From assembly GCA_019054805.1 (NCBI GenBank), contig JAHQIY010000019.1, positions 526,001 through 590,000 on the forward strand: DNA of 64,000 bases, read 5' to 3'. The notes beneath the pieces were generated by a model, which ran no database searches, was not told the DNA's origin, and saw only the letters and a program-made list of their open reading frames with translations. Below are positions 56,201-64,000 of this stretch, piece by piece (within the stretch, counting starts at the first letter, position 1; each line of letters starts with the position of its first letter). This DNA comes from Brachionus manjavacas (Eukaryota; Rotifera; Eurotatoria; Ploima; Brachionidae). Made by a program: the position numbers and the translations under genes.

Positions 56201-59200
56201 AATCTTCTTGGTCTAGGAACAACTCAGCTATTGACAACACAGCCATGCACCCTAAGAATGAAACAATCAATGATGTAGATGAATCTTCTTGGTCTAGGAA
56301 CAACTCAGCTATTGACAGGACTGCTATGAAGCTTAAAAAGGAGGAATCCATGTGGATGGAAGACCCGGACCAGTCGGGCTTTGTGTACAAACAGCACATG
56401 AAAAAAGCGCGCTCCAATTTGGACACCACCGCAAATGAAGAATATGCAGAGTATACTCAAATTTTGAGCGGCTACGTGATCCACGTCAATTCAATGGATG
56501 ACTTTTACTTTCAGGCCGAGAACGCCGACTTAAAATTGATGAACATGAGACATGTAATTGACAACTGTAGGAAGAAATTTGACAAGCCAGTCAAAGTAGG
56601 AGACTTGTGCATCTCAAGGTATCACGTGGACGACCAAATGTACCGGGCCCAAGTCATAGATGTAAAATCAAGCGCTTTTAACCTTAACCAGTCGATGAAC
56701 TCTACTCTGAAAGTGCCGGATCAAACTGTCCGCATACGCTACATCGACTACGGAAACGAAGGCTACGTCAACGCGTCAGAATTGTTCAAATGTGAATCTG
56801 AGCTGAAACAAGTCGAGCCATTGGCGCTCAAGTGCAAGCTCAATGTCAACAAAAAACTCTCCAATTTGATTATGAGACTTAACGAGCTCAAAAAAGACAC
56901 CTCGGACATTGTGCAGTATTTTAAAGTGCTGACTGGACGATCCAAAGTCACTGTCAAAGTTCTGAGACAAGTCGATTTTGACTTAAAATCGAGCCCCGTT
57001 GACCTGTTCATCAACAACGAGAACATATGTGAAGTATTGGTGAGCGAAGCTCTGGCTTGTCTTTCAATCCAATCTGAACCAACTCAGCCACTGCAAATTA
57101 AAATTAACGCGCCAAAGCCTGAATTTAGTGCTCATGTGCTGAAAGCTGGCAGCGAATTTACCAAGACTGTTAAGCTGAAAAATTTGAATATTCTCAACAA
57201 AATAGATGAGTTTGTCGAGTCGCTGTTGGAGCAGACAATGGCTCCTCTCGAATTGGACACAGCTATTCAATGCTTAGCTCAGGTCAAGTCCGATGTCATT
57301 AGATCTTTTAAATTGACACAGCCTTATGTGCGTGTTATGTTGGCGGACAGAAATAAGCACGACTTGTTTGAGTGTAGTTTTATTGATTTGGATCACAAAG
57401 CCATGCTCTCCAAACACGATCTGTTTCCATCGAGTCATTTTATCAATCGAATTCAAGCTGCTTGTGAAAAGTACGATCTTCAATTGAACAATAGTGACTG
57501 CATTCTTGTGCTGGGAGCCGATCAGAAGATTCAATTGCAGCAAATATTCAAGGATTTGATCGATTATGAGATCAATTCAAGTGCAAATTTGAAGGTATGT
57601 CTTTTTTTTATTTAAAAATATAAAAGATGAAATTTTTATTTTTATTTTTTAAAGCAAGATCTATTTTTTAAATTTAGAAAAAAAAAATTTTTTATTTCAA
57701 TTTATTAACAAACAACGCTTTTTGTTTTAAACTTTAACATTTCTCAGAGGCAAAGTGAAGTCTACGTTTTTTTATTCCTGGTGTATATATATCATGTTTA
57801 GCTACAATCAAGTATTAGAAATAATTCTGAGTCATTAAAATTTTTGAAGTCTTGCAGTCATTTTAAATTTTGGAACAAAATAGAAAAATTAAAATTTTGA
57901 ATGGAAATAATTTTTTATCCTCTAGGTCTAAACCTAAATTTTTCCGCAAAACACATCAGCTGATGCAAGCTCTGTACCAAACAAATTCAGTCTCTGCAAA
58001 ACCGCTGCAAATCTGCAAAGCACTAAATGCATTAGGAAATCATTAAAATTAAATTGTAGAGACTAATTTTGGCTGGCACAAAGTTTGTACCAGATGATAC
58101 ATTTTTCAGAAAAAATTTTAGACTTAAAGTTTAAAAATTGATTTTCATAATGACAGTTTTGCTGACATCAAAAATAAAGTAAAACATTTGATGTTTACTA
58201 TGAAAAAATCTTTCTAAACCTTTTATCATAAACTTAAATTTTTCATAAATCAGAGTTGATTGAATTGCGGACTTTTTTTAGACTTGGACTTTAATTTGGG
58301 ACTTTTAAGCAACTCTGTAATGTAAAAGAAAATACTAAAGAGAAATTGATTTGTACTTAAAGAACTTTGATGTCCTTAATTTATTACTACGTGGAAAATT
58401 TTATTGAAAAAAGTAAATTGCATTGTCAAACTAATTAACAAATAGTTTTCAGGAAATGAGTTTTTTAAATTTTTCAATATTTTGGAAAGAATATTTTAAA
58501 TTAATCTTATTTTTAATTTCTACTATTTTAACATTTAAAAGTGCTGGTATAATTTTTTGTGAGTTTTTTTTATAAATTAAAAATACTTAATCGCTGAATT
58601 TTGAACTCTTGTCTAAAATTTTAAAACATTACTCTCTTATTCTGCGTAAATTCTATTCAGAAATGGAATTTTAATTGAATATAATCAGAGTTGGTTACAA
58701 ATAGTTACAAATAAAAATTGATTACAAGTTTTGTCGAGTAATTTTATGGGACAAATTTTCAAAAATTTTGCTTAAAGTGTCATTTGATGTATTTTTTTCC
58801 TTTCATTTTTTATTTCTGGATTGTTAATTGTGATTGTTAAGTTGTTTTTATAAAATTTAAAAACCATCAGAAAAATAAAACAAAAATAATTTTTTTAAGT
58901 GATAAATTATATTTATAGAATTAAATTAAAAATTTATAAATTTTGAAGCTCTTATTTTTTATTTTCAATTTCTTTTTTATTTTATTAAACTTGGAATTTT
59001 TTCATTGCAATTTGAACAAATATTTCAGTACAAAGATAAAAACTGTACAAATTTAAAAGAATTTAAAAATAAAATATTGGTTTTAATCATTTTTCGATTT
59101 AAATTTTAAATTATTTTAAAATAAATGAACTAATTTTTCACATTGATTAGATTCACGTCATTTCATAATATTTAAAAAAGTGCCATTGTGAATTTTGGAA

Positions 59201-62200
59201 CAAAGAACAAAGAGCATAAATTTTAAAATGAAATAATATTTTTACTGTGAGTCTAAAGTTGTTCTGCAAAATGTGTCAGCTGATACAAGCTTTGTACCAC
59301 CCAAATTTAGTCTCTGCAAAACCGCAAAGCACTAAATGTTTTAGTAAATCACAGAAACTTAATTGCAGCGGTTTTGCAGAGACTTAATTTAGGTGGTACA
59401 AAGCTTGTACCAGCTGACACATTTTGCAGAACAATTTTTTGACACACAGTAAAAATATTGGCATGTAATTATCAGTTATGTTATTAATATTGAAATAAAA
59501 AACAAAATTACTGAACTAAGGAACAAATGTATTTTTTTATTTCTATTATAATAAAAAAGGTACATAAATAAAAAAAGTAATACAATTTGTATCAAATTAG
59601 AACCAAAATAATTAAATATAGGCAAAAATAATATTCAATTTACTTTTTTTTTTGTTTGTTTGATCCAACTGGTCTACCGCGTTTTTTTTTAACTTGGGGT
59701 TGTGGAGTAACGGCTAGGGTCTCTTCAAGACGAATTTTTTTTGATATTGGCTCTTGTACAGGCGGATCGCCCGAATCTGATTCTTCAGATACGCTGATAC
59801 ACAAAACATTCACATTTTGAGTTTCATTTGGCTGACGAGATAAGGCATTGGTTGTAGCTTTAGGGCGACCTGGACGGCGCTTTCTTTCAAGTGGAATGTT
59901 CATTGCTATTTCTTTGATATGACAAAGTTCTTAAAATAAAATTTAGTAAAAGTTTTAGAGAATTGTTAGGTGAGTAAAAACTTACTTAGCCGAGAACAGA
60001 TTGCAATCACATGATAACATTTATAGAAGGTCTTTAATTATTTATTGAAAAAAAGTTTTTTTGGATATATATTTGTTTCAATTAAATCAATTTTGGTGTC
60101 AAAGAGATAAAACAGTTACTATCTTAATCATATTTGACATTATTTAATTTAATTGTACTAACAAAAAATAATTGACACTAACATCAGTATTTTTGTTCTA
60201 GAAAATATTATTTTTGATTTTTAAAAATATTATACGCGAAAAATATTATTTCATTTTAAGTTTTTTTTTCCAAAATTCACTAAGCCAAAAAAAGTTTGCA
60301 TTTTTATCTACTTTATCTGGTGCTTTTTTACCATTTTTTTACAAAAAATAAACATAAATTTTGGTCAAAAAACTTAATTAAATTAAATCTTTTTTTCTCT
60401 AGAATTAAAAAAAATCCTAAAAATTTCAATTTATTTTTAATTGAAAATTTTTGAGAAAATTGGATTTTTTTTCACAAAATCTATCATTTTTATATATAAT
60501 ATGGACTTTTTATATGTCTATATTTTACTTGAAAACAATTAACTTCATAGTATCCATGTCTTAGTGAATAACCAACTTTAAATGTCATAAAATTCCTTTT
60601 TTTAACATTAAATTATCTAAAAATTTGCCTTAAATCAAAATTTTTTATCTAAAAAAAATAAATATGATTAAATTTGTTTAGGTATGTGTTTATCAGAAAA
60701 AATGTGTCCGTTTGTATAACAGTGACGGTCTTGATATAAACACCATTCTAGAGATGTGCATCAATTTGTTTAGAAACCCACTATGCGGTAGAGTTGTACA
60801 CTGTGAGCCTGATTATAGTCAATTTGACAAATTGAACGAATTGGCCAGCAATCAAGTGTATCAACGAGAAATGTCCAAAATTTACACTGCCACTGGATTA
60901 TTTGACTATCAGATCCATGCTGACGACATCAAATTTAAAATGGGCTCAATGTGCTTAATTGACTGTGGCCTAGGCGCAAAAAAGGTGGCTCCAAGTGACT
61001 CGGTATTGTCTTTGGCCGAACATATGATAGATGAAGACAATAGAGAAGAATCGTCCAGAGACATATGCCGAGGCGTGGTGATTGACGAACAAGATGAAAA
61101 ATGTGTGGTTCTTAATTTGGACACTGGAAAGCATTTAACAGTCAAAAAAATTCGCCTCAGACCTCTGACAGGTCAAGAGTGGTCCATACGTGTCCTGCAA
61201 AAAATCCCATTAATGCTAGTCAAATGTAAAGTGCTTGGCAATGTCCAACCAAACACTCCAATCTATCGTCTCATCCACAAATCGCGCTACTACGGTGACA
61301 TCATAAAACTAAGCGTGATCGACTCATGGACCCATGAACTCGATATCAAAGGCTTGTACAAAATTGTCAAAATTCACTCCACAGATTCCGACTTGGTTCC
61401 AATGCTGAGCCAAAATTTCACCACCTACTACACCCTATGCCATGTGAACTCATTGGCCAACTTTTACATCCATCCACATGATGTACACAAACAGCTTAAA
61501 TTTATACAAGAACAAATTGAAGTTGAGTTTGGTCAGAAAAATCTGAAGAATCCGCCAGAATTGGGAAAAGTGTATGCAGTGAAAGAATCGGACAAATTTG
61601 CGCGCGTCATCCTACTGAGCACGTATGTATCCGCGCATACCGACACATACCAGGCATTTTTCATTGACTACGGTCACATTAAAAAAATATGCCTAGCTGA
61701 TTTGATTGTGATCAGCGAAACTGTTCAGTCCATAGCACCACAAGCCATTTGCTGTAAGCTTCACGGCTCCGATGCAAACTCAGACAATTTTCTTGACGCG
61801 TCCCAGTCAATAAACGAGCCTGTGAGCGATAGCAGCATTCAAGTCGAGCAATTCAAACAAATCCTGCAAAATCAGCCATTCCAGGCAAGTATATACAAAC
61901 AATGGGCTTTGGAGAAAAAAATAATCAACTTTGTGCCTTTGCAATCGGACAATTTGAAAGCGATTGAAGTGGTCATTCACATAAATGGAAAAAATGTGCT
62001 CGATAGCCTAAAGCAAATAAAACAACTAAAAGCTCAGAGCAGATTAACCCTGGGCCAAGAGTACAACTTTAAATTCATTAATTTTGTGTCCTCGAACGAG
62101 TTCACTGCTAGCCTGATGGACAATGATGCATTGTTCACTAGAATTAATGAGAGTTTAGGGAACAAGCTTAGCCAGTTGACTATTGAAGACATTATAGTGG

Positions 62201-64000
62201 GACTGGTGTGTGTCTATAAGCCTAAGCAAGCACGAGCGTTGATCTTGGACGTGTTCAAAATAAAGTCTGAGCTAAACATCAAATTAGAACTAGTAGACTA
62301 TGGTGAAGTGGTCTATTCAAAATTAACTGATGTATTCCAACTGCCAGACAGCTTGTACAATCTTGAACCACTGGCTTACAAATTGACCACACCATGCTCC
62401 ATTTTGAACGAAAAAATTCGCTCATGTCCACAATTCACTCTAAAAATAAAAAGCCATTGCGATAAACTTTACTCTGTTGACTTTATCCGGCCGGACTTGC
62501 TGGCCGATTTTTGCGAACCAAAATGTCTGACTTACAATCAAGTAAAGCTTGAGTTGAACGTGCCAGTGCGAGTGATGCTGACCAATGTGGACACGGCCAA
62601 ACATTTCGGCATAGTCCAGAGTGTGAACAACGAGAAAAGACTGCAGTTCATAGCCAAATTTCACCAGTGGCACAAAGAGAACAAGTCGAGTCTGGTGCGG
62701 CTGAGCGGCGACCCAAAGTCGCAGCCGTGCGCCATCAACTCCATCCAAGTGGGCAAATGGTCACGTGGCCTAGTGGTCCAGTGCGACCAAACGGCCAACA
62801 TGTCAAATGTCTATTTGGTGGACTTTTGCAAGACGCTGACAGTCGGCAATGACAGACTGTACCGCATAGAGTGCGACCACTTCCTCAACGAGCCCACCTA
62901 TGTGCACAGATGCTTTCTGCAAGAAGAACATGAACAGCTGAGACGCTTTTCCAAGTACATCGACATGCTCAAGAGCAGTCAAAATGACGCGTCTGGCCTC
63001 GACAATCTGGAGATTTTGATCGAGTGCTTGGACAAGGCAATGACACGACTCCACGTCCAGTCCAACATCGAAAACTACCAGTACAAAATAAAAGTGCTGG
63101 ACGTCAAGCGCGTCCAGTCGTGTGTGCCTCAATCGCCCAACTGCATGCTCAACAACTCGGCCAAGATCAGCCTCAGCCACAAACAAGTCAAACACTCGCA
63201 CTCGTTCCACGACGAAACAACAGAAAACATCCTATGCTCCACTTACAAGGAAACCTTCGCCATCAACGAGTCAAAGTGCATGACTCTGATTCACAGCGAG
63301 CACACCAACAATGACTATCAATCAGACACGTTTTCGGCCATCACCGAGTCCACACGCATTCAAACTCTGCACGACTCGGACAACTTGACTCTGTGTGACT
63401 CGCGCAGGCGCGAACAAACCTCCAACTGGATCAAAGACTTGGACGAACACGACGAAGACAAGTTCAAGCTGTGCACCGATTTGAATGCGGACGAAAAGTC
63501 GGTGCCTGTGCGTGTACTCTCCAGCGGGTTCACGCCAAGCGAGTTCTTGTGCCAGAGGATCGAGCTGAAGGGCGCGTACGAAAAGCTGCAAGCGGCCATG
63601 AACGACTACTATCAGCGGATAGTGGACGCGTCCAAGAGCCTAGAAAAGGAAAAGAGTGCATGGGCGAGCTCAGATCTTTCGGACAGCTTAGAGTCTGTCA
63701 ATTTGTTCGGCAATAATTTCAGCCGCGGAGACTACTGTGCTGTTTGCATGGCGAAATCGTGGACTAGGTGCTTGATACTGGATATGAATCAGCGCACAGC
63801 TATGATCGAGTGTGTGGATGATGGACGCAAGCTGTTTGTGAGCGTGGCCAGATTGGAAAAGTTGGCAGACAGCTTTAAGGTCATGCCTCGCTATTCTATC
63901 AAATGCAAGTTTTCAGGCCTCGATTCCAAAAAGCTGCTCAGTCTTGACCTCAAGGCTATTAGTGTGTTTGAGAATTTTTTGTGCGATACCAGCAAGGAGT
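50249..64000 (+). CDS. Giant multi-Tudor-domain protein (3' end off window)
   Basis: Multi-Tudor proteins (Drosophila Tudor, vertebrate TDRDs) bind symmetrically dimethylated arginines on Piwi-family proteins and scaffold germ granules. The exons are 50249-50448, 50502-57594 and 60682 to beyond the window. The 53-bp intron is phase 2, the 3.1 kb intron phase 0, and both join in frame. At least 3,537 residues are encoded, larger than any familiar Tudor protein. I count about 15 Tudor-like modules, at residues ~87, 274, 497, 740, 932, 1124, 1337, 1627, 2097, 2324, 2515, 2725, 2938, 3111 and 3443. The best are 'VFFVDYGNEDTVPLAEVLKL', EFVDYGNCQLTN, VFYIDYGNTATVGTDDL and IRYIDYGNEGYVNASEL. Residues ~1847-2008 are six near-identical 27-mers. 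No helicase, KH or MYND domain is seen. The start is the ATG at 50249; codons before it are non-ATG. Antisense open frames here are shadows. Confidence 0.9.
50252..50302 (+). other. Possible 51-nt in-frame intron right after the start codon
   Basis: ATG is followed directly by a strong donor GTAAGTGG, and 51 nt later comes TTTCCCAAG before GAAAACATGAAT. The stretch is a multiple of three with no stop, so both spliced (M-E-N-M-N-S) and retained (M-V-S-G-K-S) forms are translatable. Its size matches the genome's tiny introns. Confidence 0.4.
55840..56325 (+). repeat. Six tandem 81-bp coding repeats in the Tudor gene
   Basis: Units start at 55840, 55921, 56002, 56083, 56164 and 56245. Each encodes 27 residues with the core 'NETVNDVDESSWSRNNSAID'. 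Units 2-4 are essentially identical. Units 1 and 5 share CCCCAAAAATGAAACAGTAA variants, while unit 6 differs at V-to-I and at its end. The array lies between Tudor modules 8 and 9. The peptide is hydrophilic and acidic with one Trp per unit and is probably a disordered linker or a docking array. Confidence 0.95.
57941..58118. mobile_element. MITE, GCAAAA-CAGCTGAT family, diverged copy
   Basis: The left arm CGCAAAACACATCAGCTGAT and GTCTCTGCAAAACCGC pair loosely with GAGACTAATTTTGGCTGGCA and GATACATTTTTCAG on the right. It shares its whole layout with 59235-59459 but with more mismatches, so it is the older copy. Confidence 0.7.
59235..59459. mobile_element. MITE, GCAAAA-CAGCTGAT family, well-preserved copy
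   Basis: Inverted arms of about 90 bp (AATATTTTTACTGTG, TTCTGCAAAATGTGTCAGCT, GTACCACC, TCTCTGCAAAACCGC and their complements) enclose a ~50-bp centre. It would form a near-complete hairpin and encodes nothing. Confidence 0.85.
59640..60015 (-). pseudogene. SWIM/AT-hook fragment of a Mutator-like transposase, antisense in Tudor intron
   Basis: The minus-strand exon 59903-59640 reads 'IPLERKRRPGRPKATTNALS' and ends with an AT-hook KKKRGRPVGSNKQKKK, the tail typical of MULE transposases. Its frame runs upstream (ELCHIKEIA) to an acceptor near 59934. A donor (AAG|GTAAGTTTTT type) near 59985 follows CDCNLFSAK. Spliced, this gives CDCNLFSAKELCH, a SWIM-like finger, over an intron of about 55-60 bp. 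The rest of the transposase is missing. Read alone, the 87-residue ORF could be mistaken for a small AT-hook gene. Confidence 0.55.

Larger units (their letters stand above)
57595..60681 (+). other. Intron 2 of the Tudor gene
   Basis: The donor is AAG|GTATGT at 57595 and the acceptor TTTGTTTAG|GTATGTG at 60681. The phase is 0 and the joined protein reads NLK-VCVYQKK. The intron holds two related MITEs (57941-58118 and 59235-59459), an antisense SWIM/AT-hook fragment (59640-60015) and otherwise AT-rich filler. Confidence 0.85.

Noticed and set aside
55840..56325. Regular 81-bp repeats resembling a CRISPR-like or satellite array
   Set aside because: They are contiguous without spacers, keep one open frame and lie inside a Tudor exon of an animal gene.
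55830..56429. A 199-codon minus-strand repetitive ORF
   Set aside because: It is only the antisense reading of the six tandem coding repeats.
59640..59903. Stand-alone AT-hook gene of 87 residues
   Set aside because: Upstream frame and splice sites link it to a SWIM-like finger, and the tail matches MULE transposase C-termini, so it is treated as a transposon relic.
62440..63716. Overlapping ORFs on both strands near the right edge (for example 62803-63210 minus)
   Set aside because: They are shadows of the third Tudor exon, which is open from 60682 to the window end in frame with the upstream exon.
1..64000. tRNA, rRNA or other structured RNA genes
   Set aside because: No cloverleaf-like segment with recognisable A and B box promoters or rRNA core sequence was spotted by eye; a tRNAscan-SE/Infernal run would be decisive.

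Overview
This is an AT-rich animal genomic window with five protein-coding host genes embedded in a dense and heavily decayed transposon landscape. Coding exons are joined by GT-AG introns. Many of these introns are only about 45-65 bp long, while others have grown to kilobases through repeat insertion. The gene content (usherin, a multi-Tudor protein, atlastin, ANKRD49, mitochondrial ribosomal protein S23) is metazoan. The tiny introns, AT richness and abundance of FLYWCH/SWIM Mutator-like elements and truncated LINEs suggest a small invertebrate, perhaps a rotifer-like spiralian. That placement is inference only.

Layout. Positions 1-3.5 kb are repeat debris (a foldback element, a LINE remnant, a hAT remnant). 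From 3.5 to 28.4 kb, on the minus strand, lie eight exons covering the N-terminal ~3,330 residues of an usherin (USH2A) orthologue: signal peptide, LamG-like, laminin N-terminal, 10 laminin-EGF, 4 FN3, 2 LamG, then many FN3. Its C-terminus lies left of the window, and its large introns are full of transposable elements. From 30.7 to 35.9 kb, weak inverted repeats rich in GCGTTTA motifs bracket a three-exon minus-strand BEN-domain gene, whose intron holds a complete ~3.35 kb Tc1/mariner-like element. From 36.8 to 44.7 kb are three compact minus-strand housekeeping genes: atlastin (six exons, a Tc1 relic in one intron), ANKRD49 and MRPS23.

From 45.2 to 50 kb there are more transposons: a SWIM remnant, a 5'-truncated LINE with an intact reverse-transcriptase frame, a nearly intact FLYWCH-MULE transposase broken by one stop codon, and a foldback repeat. 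From 50.25 kb to the window edge runs a giant plus-strand gene with about 15 Tudor modules (over 3,500 residues, incomplete at the right edge). Such proteins scaffold germ-granule and piRNA factors. It carries a coding array of six 81-bp repeats and a 3.1 kb intron that contains two related MITEs and an antisense SWIM/AT-hook fragment.

Functional grouping. The host genes are not a pathway cluster. Usherin is an extracellular/membrane adhesion protein, atlastin fuses ER membranes, MRPS23 is mitochondrial, ANKRD49 is an ankyrin adaptor and the Tudor protein is probably a germline scaffold. The most unusual structure is the BEN gene inside possible transposon ends. Next come the giant Tudor gene with its homogenised repeat array, and several undescribed-looking small inverted-repeat families that recur within the window. 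All family assignments come from reading motifs by eye; no database search was possible.
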